From the NCBI RefSeq assembly GCF_900092135.1, contig NZ_FMYF01000001.1, forward strand, positions 124,001 through 188,000: 64,000 nucleotides of DNA. The letters run 5' to 3'. The position numbers were made by a program, and so were the translations under genes. The notes under the pieces are model-generated. The model saw only the letters and a list, made by a program, of their open reading frames with translations. It searched no databases and was not told the DNA's origin. Below, piece by piece: positions 6,915 to 15,521 of this stretch (position 1 is its first letter; every line of letters starts with the position of its first letter). The DNA is from Raineyella antarctica (GTDB lineage Bacteria; Actinomycetota; Actinomycetes; Propionibacteriales; Propionibacteriaceae).

Positions 6915-8330
6915 TCAGCGCCAGGCGTCCCCGGGGGCCTCGCCCGGGACGTCGGTGCCCGGCTCGTACGGCAGCCGGGTGAAGTGGAAGGTCGCGATGT
7001 CGATCGCGTACGGGGTCTGGAAGGCCCCCGGCGCGTCGAGCGCGGACGGCTCGTGGTCGGCACGGGTCAGCGGGCGCAGTTCCTCCCCGACCCAGTAGTC
7101 GCCCTCGACACCGATCCACCGCCCGTCCCGGTCACGCTCGAACGTGGTGGTGCGCCGGCCGGCCCCGAGCGGGGCCAGGGAGAGCCGGACCCGCTGGTCC
7201 GGCGACGCGGCGGTCAGGGCGGTGAGCACGTACGGGTTGGGCCCCCAGTACCAGGTCCCGCACAGCGGCGTGAGCTCGGCCTGGTCCGGGTGCGGGTGCC
7301 AGGGACGGACGGGGGCGGGCTCGGTCGCCGCGAGCAGGGCCAGCAGCTCGGCCCCGGCCCCGACGGCATGGGTGGCCGACGAGCACAGGGCAGCGACGTC
7401 GCCGGCCCCCGGGTCGCAGCGCAGTTCGGCGGTGAAGCCGGGGACCGAGCCGCCGTGGCCCCACTGGCGCTGGCCCGCGATGTTCCAGACCTGCAGGCCC
7501 AGGCCCTGTGCGGCGGTCCAGCCGGCGCCGGGGGAGTCGGCCAGGGCCCGCGGCTCGTGCATCTGGGCGGCCAGGTCGGCGGGCAGCAGGTCCGGTCCGC
7601 CCGCCGGCAGACCCAGGGTCCAGGACCCGAGCCGGACCAGGTCGCCGGGGGTGGACCACAGTTCCCCGGCCGGCCCCATCGCGCGCTGGTCGGGGGTGGG
7701 CTCGGGATGCCAGGCATCGGCGTACGGGTGCACCGCCACCCCGACCGCGCAGTCCTCGTCGGCCGACCGCCCGGTGCCGGCCATGCCCAGCGGCTCCAGG
7801 ACCCGGCGCGCCACGACCCGGTCCCAGGGCTCCCCGTCGAGCACCTCCAGCAGGTGGCCCAGCACGGCGTACCCGGTGTTGGAGTAGTGGTGGCGCCGGC
7901 CCGGGGCGGTCAGCAGCGGGGGGACCGCCGCGACCAGCTCAGCCCAGGTAGGGCCCGGGGAGCGCTCCCACCACGGGCCGGAGGGCTCGGCCGAGAGCCC
8001 GGCGGTGTGGCACAGGTACTCGGCCACGGAGGCGGCGGGGGAGGGGGCGTCCGGCAGGACGTCGCCCAGCGGCGCCTCCAGCCCGATCCGCCCCTCGGCG
8101 ACCAATTGCAGTACGCCGATCGCCACCACAGGCTTGGTGATCGAGCCGATCTTGTACCGGGTCCGGGCGGTGGCCGGCGAGCCACCGGGGGCGGCGACGC
8201 CGACCGAACCGGTCCACACCGTCTGTCCGCCGCGGGCGATCGCTGCCGACAACGAGGGCACCCGGGCGGCACGCTGGGTGCGGAGCAACCAGTCGTCGAG
8301 GATTCGTACGGTGCCGGACTGCAGGCTCAT
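6915..8330 (-). CDS. Serine hydrolase of the beta-lactamase/DD-peptidase superfamily
   Basis: This 471-residue penicillin-binding-protein-like hydrolase (class C beta-lactamase fold) has the nucleophile motif SITK at residues 63-66 and the YSN triad at residues 149-151. The SxxK and YxN pair marks the superfamily, which includes esterases and D-amino-acid peptidases as well as beta-lactamases, so drug resistance should not be assumed. No signal peptide is evident, suggesting a cytoplasmic esterase or peptidase. The C-terminal 120 residues resemble the lipocalin-like extension found in some members. The ATG is leaderless and diverges from the symporter gene across a dyad-rich region. Confidence 0.85.
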   Translation of the reverse strand: MSLQSGTVRILDDWLLRTQRAARVPSLSAAIARGGQTVWTGSVGVAAPGGSPATARTRYKIGSITKPVVAIGVLQLVAEGRIGLEAPLGDVLPDAPSPAASVAEYLCHTAGLSAEPSGPWWERSPGPTWAELVAAVPPLLTAPGRRHHYSNTGYAVLGHLLEVLDGEPWDRVVARRVLEPLGMAGTGRSADEDCAVGVAVHPYADAWHPEPTPDQRAMGPAGELWSTPGDLVRLGSWTLGLPAGGPDLLPADLAAQMHEPRALADSPGAGWTAAQGLGLQVWNIAGQRQWGHGGSVPGFTAELRCDPGAGDVAALCSSATHAVGAGAELLALLAATEPAPVRPWHPHPDQAELTPLCGTWYWGPNPYVLTALTAASPDQRVRLSLAPLGAGRRTTTFERDRDGRWIGVEGDYWVGEELRPLTRADHEPSALDAPGAFQTPYAIDIATFHFTRLPYEPGTDVPGEAPGDAWR

Positions 8331-8336
8331 GCAACG

Positions 8337-8342
8337 ACGGTA
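8337..8342 (-). promoter_or_regulatory. -10 box TACCGT of a leaderless start
   Basis: On the minus strand TACCGT precedes the ATG with first base 8330 by six bases. It abuts the dyads at 8348-8386. Confidence 0.5.
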
Positions 8343-8347
8343 GTCCC

Positions 8348-8386
8348 GACCGACCTCGCATATGCGTCGGTCAGTCCCGATCGGGA
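8348..8386. promoter_or_regulatory. Two dyads between divergent promoters, candidate operators
   Basis: GACCGAC at 8348-8354 and GTCGGTC at 8366-8372 form an inverted repeat around an 11-base spacer containing CATATG. TCCCGATCGGGA at 8375-8386 is a perfect palindrome that overlaps the GATAAT -10-like box at 8385-8390 of the symporter gene. The placement suits a repressor acting on both divergent genes. Confidence 0.4.
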
Positions 8387-8437
8387 TAATCTGTGGCGCG
8401 CAGCGTACGACAACAGGTCGTACGCGGGAGGAGAGCC

Positions 8438-9937
8438 ATGACCGACCAGAACTGGCAGATGCTGTCGATGGTCATCTACCTGGTGGCGATGGTGATGATC
8501 GGTTTCGTCGCCAACCGCCGGACCGAGGACCTGGACGACTACATGCTCGGCGGGCGCCGACTCGGCCCGCTGGTGTCGGCCCTCTCGGCCGGCGCGGCCG
8601 ACATGTCCGGCTGGCTGCTGATGGGCCTGCCCGGTGCCGTCTACCTGCACGGCCTGATCGAGGGCTGGATCGCCGTCGGGCTGACCATCGGGGCGTGGAC
8701 GAACTGGAAGGTCGTCGCGCCGCGGCTGCGCTCCTACACCCAGGTCTCCGGCGACTCGATCACCATCCCCTCGTTCCTCGGCTCGAGGCTGCGGGACCGG
8801 ACGCACCTGCTGCGACTGGTCGCCGGCGCGGTGATCCTGGTGTTCTTCACCTTCTACGTCTCCTCCGGCATGGTCTCGGGCGGCACCTTCTTCGAGGCGT
8901 CCTTCGGGGTGAACTACTACACCGGGATGCTCGTCGTCGCCGGGGTGACGGTGCTCTACACCCTGGTCGGCGGCTTCCTGGCGGTGTCCTGGACCGACGT
9001 GGTGCAGGGCATGATGATGGTGGTCGCCCTGGTGCTGCTGCCGATCGTGGGCATCATCCACCTCGGCGGTCCGGGCCGGATGGTCGACGCGATCACGGCG
9101 ATCGACCCCAACCTGTTCAGCATGGTCCAGGGCGGTACCGTCATCGGCGTCATCTCCGCCCTCGCCTGGGGCCTGGGCTACTTCGGCCAGCCGCACATCC
9201 TGGTCCGCTTCATGGCGCTGACCTCCCCGAAGGAGGCCACCAATGCCCGCCGGATCGGCATCGGCTGGATGGTGCTGTCCTGCCTCGGGGCGGTGGCGAC
9301 AGCCCTGGTCGGCATCGCCGTCTACCAGCACGATGCCGGCCGGCTGGCCAACCCGGAGGGCGTCTTCATCTCGCTGGGCCAGCTGCTGTTCCACCCGCTG
9401 GTCGCCGGCTTCATGCTGGCAGCGATCCTGGCCGCCATCATGTCGACCATCTCCTCCCAGCTGCTGGTCACCTCCTCGGCCCTGGTCGAGGACATCTACT
9501 TCGCGTTCTACAAGCGCCAGCTCAGCCCGGGCGCCGGGGTCTGGCTGGGCCGGGCCGGCGTGCTGGTGGTCTCGCTGGTCGCGGCCCTGCTCGCCTGGCA
9601 GCGCTCCGACACCATTCTCGGGCTGGTCGCCTTCGCGTGGGCCGGCTTCGGGGCGGGCTTCGGCCCGACCATCATCCTGTCGCTGTTCTGGCGCCGGCTG
9701 TCCGCCGCCGGCGCCGGGGCGGGCATGGTCGCCGGTGTCGTCACGGTCTTCGCCTGGAAGGCCCTGTCGGTCAACGGCGGCATCTTCGGGCTGTACGAGA
9801 TCCTGCCGGGCTTCGTGCTCAACCTGGTCGTGGCGATCGCCGTGTCCCTGGCCACCTACCGTCCCGACGTGGAGATCGAGGCGGAGTTCGACGAGGCGGC
9901 CGAGATGGCCCGGGGCGAGGTGCCAGTGCTCCAGTGA
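8438..9937 (+). CDS. putP: Sodium/solute symporter, PutP (sodium/proline) type
   Basis: This 499-residue integral membrane protein of the SSS family has about 13 hydrophobic segments. The N-terminus MTDQNWQMLSMVIYLVAMV, the segment DDYMLGGRRLGPLVSALSAG, and MSGWLLMGLPGA match sodium/proline symporters. SQLLVTSSALVEDIYF is the conserved Na+-site region in the later helices. It would import proline, or a related osmolyte, with Na+. The ATG at 8438 is chosen for the GGGAGGAGAG ribosome binding site immediately upstream. The GATAAT box at 8385-8390 overlaps a palindrome, hinting at regulation. Confidence 0.88.
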   Translation: MTDQNWQMLSMVIYLVAMVMIGFVANRRTEDLDDYMLGGRRLGPLVSALSAGAADMSGWLLMGLPGAVYLHGLIEGWIAVGLTIGAWTNWKVVAPRLRSYTQVSGDSITIPSFLGSRLRDRTHLLRLVAGAVILVFFTFYVSSGMVSGGTFFEASFGVNYYTGMLVVAGVTVLYTLVGGFLAVSWTDVVQGMMMVVALVLLPIVGIIHLGGPGRMVDAITAIDPNLFSMVQGGTVIGVISALAWGLGYFGQPHILVRFMALTSPKEATNARRIGIGWMVLSCLGAVATALVGIAVYQHDAGRLANPEGVFISLGQLLFHPLVAGFMLAAILAAIMSTISSQLLVTSSALVEDIYFAFYKRQLSPGAGVWLGRAGVLVVSLVAALLAWQRSDTILGLVAFAWAGFGAGFGPTIILSLFWRRLSAAGAGAGMVAGVVTVFAWKALSVNGGIFGLYEILPGFVLNLVVAIAVSLATYRPDVEIEAEFDEAAEMARGEVPVLQ

Positions 9938-10054
9938 CCCTTGTCGGCGTCGGGCGGTCAGGGGGACAGGGGTGATGTGCCCGATCGTCGGGCTTCGCGG
10001 TCGCGCCTACGGTGGGGGCGTACGCATCGGACGACCGCGCTCGCAGGAGGATGC

Positions 10055-10567
10055 ATGACGAGGATGTTGGTGGCCTTCGCCACGAAGGGCGGCACCACCC
10101 AGACGATCGCCGAGCGGATCGGCGCCCGCCTGACCGAGGCCGGGCACCAGGTCACCGTCGTCGCGGTCCAGGACAACCCGGACCCCGCGGCGTACGAGGC
10201 GGTGGTGGTCGGCTCCGGGGTCCTGAACGGCAGCGTCTACCCGGCCGGCGGGGAGTGGGTGATCGCCCGCCAGGGGCACTTGCTGGGTCGGCCGGTCGGG
10301 GTGTTCGCCGTCTGCCTGAGCGCCCTCTCCGAGGACCCCGAGGCGAGGGCGGCCGCCCTCGCCTACCCGGACCAGCTCGCGGCGGTGCTCCCCGAGCCGC
10401 CGTTCGCCAGCATCGTGTTCCCCGGCACGTACGACCCGGGGTCGCGGACCTGGTGGGAGCGGATCGTGGCGCGCCTGAACAACGCCCCGAAGGGGGACTT
10501 CCGGGACTGGGACAAGGTCGACGCCTGGGCACGCGAGCTGGCCGACCGGCTGGCCGTCCAGCGCTGA
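10055..10567 (+). CDS. Flavodoxin-domain protein (HemG-like)
   Basis: This 170-residue protein has a flavodoxin fold. FATKGGTTQTIAERIG at residues 7-22 is the phosphate-binding loop for FMN, and VVVGSGVLNGSVYP near residue 51 matches the flavodoxin or protoporphyrinogen-oxidase (HemG) type. The C-terminal DFRDWDKVDAWARELADRL is also seen in HemG-like proteins. Haem-pathway involvement is not supported by any neighbour, so a generic electron-transfer role is equally possible. AGGAGG at 10045-10050 lies four bases before the ATG, which is somewhat close but convincing. The gene stands alone between putP and the GH13 gene. Confidence 0.75.
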   Translation: MTRMLVAFATKGGTTQTIAERIGARLTEAGHQVTVVAVQDNPDPAAYEAVVVGSGVLNGSVYPAGGEWVIARQGHLLGRPVGVFAVCLSALSEDPEARAAALAYPDQLAAVLPEPPFASIVFPGTYDPGSRTWWERIVARLNNAPKGDFRDWDKVDAWARELADRLAVQR

Positions 10568-10588
10568 CCACGAGGCGCCGGGGAACCC

Positions 10589-10617
10589 TTGTCCTGTCTC
10601 GGCCCAACCGGTAGACA
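10589..10617 (+). promoter_or_regulatory. Promoter TTGTCC-17-TAGACA, leaderless
   Basis: TTGTCC at 10589-10594 and TAGACA at 10612-10617 are 17 bases apart. The -10 box ends six bases before the GTG at 10624, placing the transcript start at the codon. Confidence 0.55.
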
Positions 10618-10623
10618 TGTGAC

Positions 10624-12318
10624 GTGCGTACGACCGAGACCTCTGACCTGTGGTGGAAGACGGCGGTCATCTACTGCCTGGACGTGAAGACCTTCATGGA
10701 CGGCGACGACAACGGCATCGGCGACTTCGACGGGGTCGCCAGCCGGATCGACTACCTCAACGAGTTGGGGGTGACGTGCCTGTGGTTGATGCCGTTCTAT
10801 CCCAACGGCGGTCGCGACGACGGCTACGACATCACCGACTTCTACGCGGTCGATCCGGCTCTCGGGTCCTTCGGTGACCTGGTCGAACTGGTGCGGACGG
10901 CCAAGGACCGGGGGATGCGGGTGATCGCAGACCTGGTGGTCAACCACACCTCAGACCGGCATCCGTGGTTCCGGGCGTCCCGTTCGTCCACCACCAACCC
11001 GTACCGGGACTTCTACGTCTGGCGTGACACCGAGCCTCCGGACACCTCCGACCAGGTCGTCTTCCCAGACCAGGAGGACTCGATCTGGCAGCTGGACGAG
11101 AAGACCGGTGAGTGGTACCTGCACAACTTCTACCGGCAGCAACCCGACCTGAACATCGCCAACCCGAAGGTCCAGGACGAGATCGCCAAGATCATCGGAT
11201 TCTGGATGGAGCTGGGCCTCGACGGCTTCCGGGTGGACGCCGTCCCGTTCCTGATCGAGACGAAGGGCATCAGGAAGGCGGACACCCAGGGGTACGGGGA
11301 CCCGCACGAGCACCTCCGGGCGCTCAAGGCCTTCATGTCCCGGCGCCGGGGCGACACCATCCTGCTGGGCGAGGTGAACCTTCCGTACAAGGACCAGGTC
11401 GCCTTCTTCGGCGGGACCGACGGTGACGAGCTCACCATGATGTTCGACTTCCCGCTGATGCAGCAGCTGTACCTGTCCCTCGCCCGCCGGGACGCCGGAC
11501 CGGTGGCCGACTGCCTGCGCAAACGACCGGTCATCCAGCCGCACACCCAGTACGCCAACTTCGTCCGCAACCATGACGAGCTCACCCTCGACAAGCTCAC
11601 CGACGAGGAGCGCCAGGAGGTGTTCGACGCCTTCGGTCCCGAGCCGGAGATGCAGCTCTACGGACGAGGCCTCCGCCGCCGGCTCCCCCCGATGCTGAAC
11701 GGTGATCCCCGGCGGCTCAAGATGGTCTACTCCCTGCTCTTCGCCCTCCCCGGCACCCCGGCGCTCTTCTACGGCGAGGAGATCGGCATGGGCGAGAACC
11801 TCGAGGTGCCGGGCCGGATGGCCGTACGGACGCCGATGCAGTGGACCTCGGGGAAGAACGCGGGCTTCTCGCGGACCCAGCCGTCCCGGCTCGTCGCGCC
11901 GATCGTCGAGGGGCCGTACGGACCCGCGCACATCAACGCCGCGAGCCAGCGCAAGGATCCCGAGTCCCTGCTCTCCTTCATCACCCTGCTGGCCGGCCGC
12001 TACCGCGAGTGTCCCGAGCTGGGCATGGGCAGGTACGAGGTGCTGGACCACGACGCGCCCTCCGTGCTCGTCCACCGCTGCACCTGGGAACAACTGGACG
12101 GCGACGTCGCCAGCACCGTGCTGGTGCACAACCTGGGGCCGGAGGCGACGGAGATCACCGTCACCCTGGAGGGCGTCGACGGGGGGACCGACATCGTCGA
12201 CCTCTTCTCCGACCTCGAGCTCAGCACGGAGAGCAGGGGCAGGCTGACCGTGCCGGTGGAGGGCTACGGCCACCACTGGTTGCGGATCCACGGGCCGAAC
12301 GACCGTCGCCTGCGCTGA
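10624..12318 (+). CDS. Glycoside hydrolase family 13 protein, trehalose-synthase-like
   Basis: This 564-residue cytoplasmic GH13 enzyme carries all three catalytic acids: Asp205 in GFRVDAVPF, Glu250 in LLGEVN and Asp318 in NHDEL. The N-terminal segment WWKTAVIYCLDVKTFMDGDD and the DDGYDITDFYAVDPALG region are typical of trehalose synthase (GH13_16) and its relatives. A C-terminal beta domain follows. It could isomerise maltose to trehalose or act as an alpha-glucosidase; sequence alone does not separate them, and no treY/treZ or maltokinase gene is adjacent. The GTG at 10624 is leaderless. The stop lies one base before a tandem repeat array that leads into the thioesterase gene. Confidence 0.85.
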   Translation: MRTTETSDLWWKTAVIYCLDVKTFMDGDDNGIGDFDGVASRIDYLNELGVTCLWLMPFYPNGGRDDGYDITDFYAVDPALGSFGDLVELVRTAKDRGMRVIADLVVNHTSDRHPWFRASRSSTTNPYRDFYVWRDTEPPDTSDQVVFPDQEDSIWQLDEKTGEWYLHNFYRQQPDLNIANPKVQDEIAKIIGFWMELGLDGFRVDAVPFLIETKGIRKADTQGYGDPHEHLRALKAFMSRRRGDTILLGEVNLPYKDQVAFFGGTDGDELTMMFDFPLMQQLYLSLARRDAGPVADCLRKRPVIQPHTQYANFVRNHDELTLDKLTDEERQEVFDAFGPEPEMQLYGRGLRRRLPPMLNGDPRRLKMVYSLLFALPGTPALFYGEEIGMGENLEVPGRMAVRTPMQWTSGKNAGFSRTQPSRLVAPIVEGPYGPAHINAASQRKDPESLLSFITLLAGRYRECPELGMGRYEVLDHDAPSVLVHRCTWEQLDGDVASTVLVHNLGPEATEITVTLEGVDGGTDIVDLFSDLELSTESRGRLTVPVEGYGHHWLRIHGPNDRRLR

Positions 12319-12425
12319 GCCGATGAGCCAGAAGCCGATGAACCAGAAGCCGATGAACCAGAAGCCGACGAACCGGAAGCCGATGAACGCAGAAGCCGAT
12401 GAACCAGAAGCCGATGAACGCAGAA
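12319..12425 (+). repeat. Seven-copy 15/16-bp tandem repeat before the thioesterase start
   Basis: Units of GCCGATGAACCAGAA run head to tail from the GH13 stop codon to the thioesterase ribosome binding site. Units 2, 3 and 6 are identical, units 1 and 4 carry substitutions, and units 5 and 7 have one extra base. Most units contain an ATG. The array encodes repeated MNQKP-like pentapeptides in frame with the thioesterase if read from 12323. Confidence 0.9.
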
Positions 12426-12436
12426 GGAGCCCGACG

Positions 12437-12856
12437 ATGAAGCCAGGACTTGCCCCCGGACAGACGGCCACCGTGTCGGTCGAGGTGGACGATTCACTCA
12501 CCGTCCCGGCGGTCTCGGCGAAGTACCCAGGGTTTGCCGAGATGCCTCGCGTCTTCGCGACCGCCTACATGGTGGGCCTCGCCGAGTGCGCCGCGATGGG
12601 CGCCCTCGCCGACTTCCTCGAGCCGAACGAATCCAGCGTGGGCACCGACGTCCGCTTCGACCACACCGCCGCCACCCCGGTCGGGATGACCGTGACGGCG
12701 ACCGCCGAGGTGACCGGGGTGGAGGGCCGGATGGTGAGCTTCCACGTGGTCCTGCGGGACGACGACGGGCAGATCGGTGAGGGTACGCACCAGCGCGCGA
12801 TCATCGACAAGGCCAGGTTCGAGGCGAGGGTCGCCGCGAAGGCCGCGCGCGACTGA
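12437..12856 (+). CDS. Hot-dog thioesterase, fluoroacetyl-CoA thioesterase (FlK)-like
   Basis: This 139-residue single hot-dog-fold thioesterase probably hydrolyses a short acyl-CoA. Compared from memory with Streptomyces cattleya FlK, the catalytic residues fall at identical numbers: Thr42 in [10 protein letters not shown], Glu50, Gly69 and His76 in FDHTAATP. The C-terminal [13 protein letters not shown] block also matches. The FlK gate residue Phe36 is Met36 here, so specificity for fluoroacetyl-CoA is doubtful and a general housekeeping thioesterase is likelier. The ATG at 12437 has AGAAGGAG seven bases upstream. An in-frame extension through the tandem repeats from 12323 would add 38 low-complexity residues and is not favoured. 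Confidence 0.8.
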   Translation: MKPGLAPGQTATVSVEVDDSLTVPAVSAKYPGFAEMPRVFATAYMVGLAECAAMGALADFLEPNESSVGTDVRFDHTAATPVGMTVTATAEVTGVEGRMVSFHVVLRDDDGQIGEGTHQRAIIDKARFEARVAAKAARD

Positions 12857-12904
12857 CGGTGCTGGACCATGCTGGACCGATCGCGGTTCCTGGTGTGGGG
12901 GTCC

Positions 12905-12910
12905 TAGGAT
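12905..12910 (+). promoter_or_regulatory. -10 box TAGGAT of leaderless metK
   Basis: TAGGAT ends seven bases before the GTG at 12918. No Shine-Dalgarno sequence precedes that codon. Confidence 0.5.
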
Positions 12911-12917
12911 CGATCCC

Positions 12918-14129
<1,212 letters not shown>

Positions 14130-14137
14130 GCCAGTAA

Positions 14138-14172
14138 GGGCCCTCGGGTGAACCTGTGGCCACCGAGGGCCC
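14138..14172 (+). terminator. Terminator hairpin after metK
   Basis: GGGCCCTCGG at 14138-14147 pairs with CCGAGGGCCC at 14163-14172 around a 15-base loop. It is GC-rich without a T-run. It also lies just past the end of the converging membrane-protein gene. Confidence 0.75.
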
Positions 14173-14209
14173 AAGCCGGACCATCGGGACGATCTTCTGC
14201 TGGGGACCG

Positions 14210-15419
14210 TCACAGCCACCAGTCGAGCAGCCCCTTGATGCTGTCGGTTCCCATGGGGGGCAGCACGGGCCTGGTCGCGAAGTAGACGCCAATGGCGACC
14301 AGAGCGGGTGAGAAGTCTCCGGTCCATGTGCGATCGCCCGAGTTCGGATGCCGGAGTAGTAAAAGGGCTCCGATCACCAGGATGCTGGTTCCTGCCGAGC
14401 AGAACCAGCGGATCCAATCGACGCCCGTAGCGAAGACGAACAGGACCGCCGCTCCAGAAATGGCCCACGAGGCCCAGACGATCCATGCCCGCGGCAACTC
14501 ATCCAACGGGCGAAGGGCCCTCAGGAACGACGGGGATGCACCCTTCAACCACGAGTAGTGGATGAGGAGGAGCATCAGGCCCCAACTCAGCATCAGAATT
14601 GCCCGAAGGGGCGATATTGAGTGTACCAATGCGAGCGAGTCGGCGATGCTGTCGCCCATGTGCGCAAGGACACCTCCATAACCCGGCGTTCCCACGAATT
14701 GCTGGTCGAGGAAGACTGCAGTTGTCGGCTGCCCACGGAGCAGGCTCACCAGGTCGCCGTCCGATCGACCGAACGCCATGACCGAAGCCATGGCGAATAG
14801 ACCGGGCGAATAGACGAGGATGACGGCGCGTAATCGTGAAGCGACCGATGCGGGCGTCTGGACGATGAGAAGGAGGGCAAAGATACCCCAGACAGCCATC
14901 GTCGCTTCGTGAACCAAGGTCAGCACTGCGCCTAGCAGGCCGAGCACCGCCAGCCAGGCCGTGCGTGCTCGTCCGCTGGTGCGCCAGAGAACGAGGCCGC
15001 TGGCGATCAGGAATGCGAGACCGAATTGGTCGGGCGTCCTATATCTGAACAGTGGGTCAAAGGTCCATGGGCTACATGCTATCAATGCAGCGAGTGCGAT
15101 GGTCTGCGTCGTCCCGCGCCTTACCAGCAGAAGGACCAGTAGCGCCAGAGCAGCCGAGGGGATCAGGGCTGTGGACCAGACAGCAGCGAACATGAGTTGA
15201 GGGGAGGGCATGCCAGAGGGGGGGGGCACTCAAGAGCTGGAGGATCTCGCCGCCCAGTCCTCGGCGTGTGAATCCGAAATCATAATTGACGAGCCAATAC
15301 GACTTGTGGAAATCAGTGGGACGGATGGAAAAACCTGAAACCAGCTGATAGGCCATAGCCACCAGTAGCACCGAGCTCATGCCTCGTGGTGTTCCTACCC
15401 ACCTACTCAAAAGCTTCAC
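14210..15419 (-). pseudogene. Multi-pass membrane protein split by a frameshift at a nine-base G/C tract
   Basis: Two overlapping minus-strand frames form one gene. The first starts at GTG 15419 and reads MKLLSRWVGTPRGMSS, a membrane segment, then NYDFGFTRRGLGGEILQLL; the second runs from 15229 to 14210 and continues with about nine hydrophobic segments. The frames meet at nine cytosines (plus-strand 15218-15226). Removing one C would join them into about 402 residues. The NYDFGFxRRGL segment is followed by a polytopic membrane region, a layout like that of some polysaccharide-locus membrane proteins, but I cannot name a family. Base composition is less GC-rich than its neighbours. It may be a pseudogene, a phase-variable gene or a sequencing error. 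The second frame alone begins with an in-frame GTG at 15229. Confidence 0.7.
15218..15226. repeat. Homopolymer tract of nine G (C on the coding strand)
   Basis: This is the longest mononucleotide run I noticed inside a coding region here. It lies exactly where two reading frames of one membrane protein meet, so it is the probable slippage site. Confidence 0.85.
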
Positions 15420-15425
15420 CGGAGC

Positions 15426-15431
15426 AGGCTA
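15426..15431 (-). promoter_or_regulatory. -10 box TAGCCT of a leaderless start
   Basis: On the minus strand TAGCCT lies six bases before GTG 15419. An intact promoter argues that the split membrane-protein gene is still expressed. Confidence 0.45.
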
Positions 15432-15521
15432 CCGGCCCGTCGGGGGTCCCTGCGCCATCGAGCACTGAGCGAAGCTGCGCAATGGGGAATGGGCCGGTGA
15501 GTGTGCTCGTGCACGTTCCCT

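Noticed and set aside
6915-8330. A beta-lactamase resistance gene
   Set aside because: The SITK and YSN motifs only show the superfamily, and no signal peptide was seen, so an esterase or peptidase is as likely.
12323-12436. N-terminal extension of the thioesterase through the tandem repeats
   Set aside because: The extension is pure repeat and the ATG at 12437 has the better ribosome binding site and matches FlK length and numbering.
12857-12917. A SAM riboswitch upstream of metK
   Set aside because: Only 61 bases lie between the genes, no paired elements were seen, and the TAGGAT box implies no leader at all.
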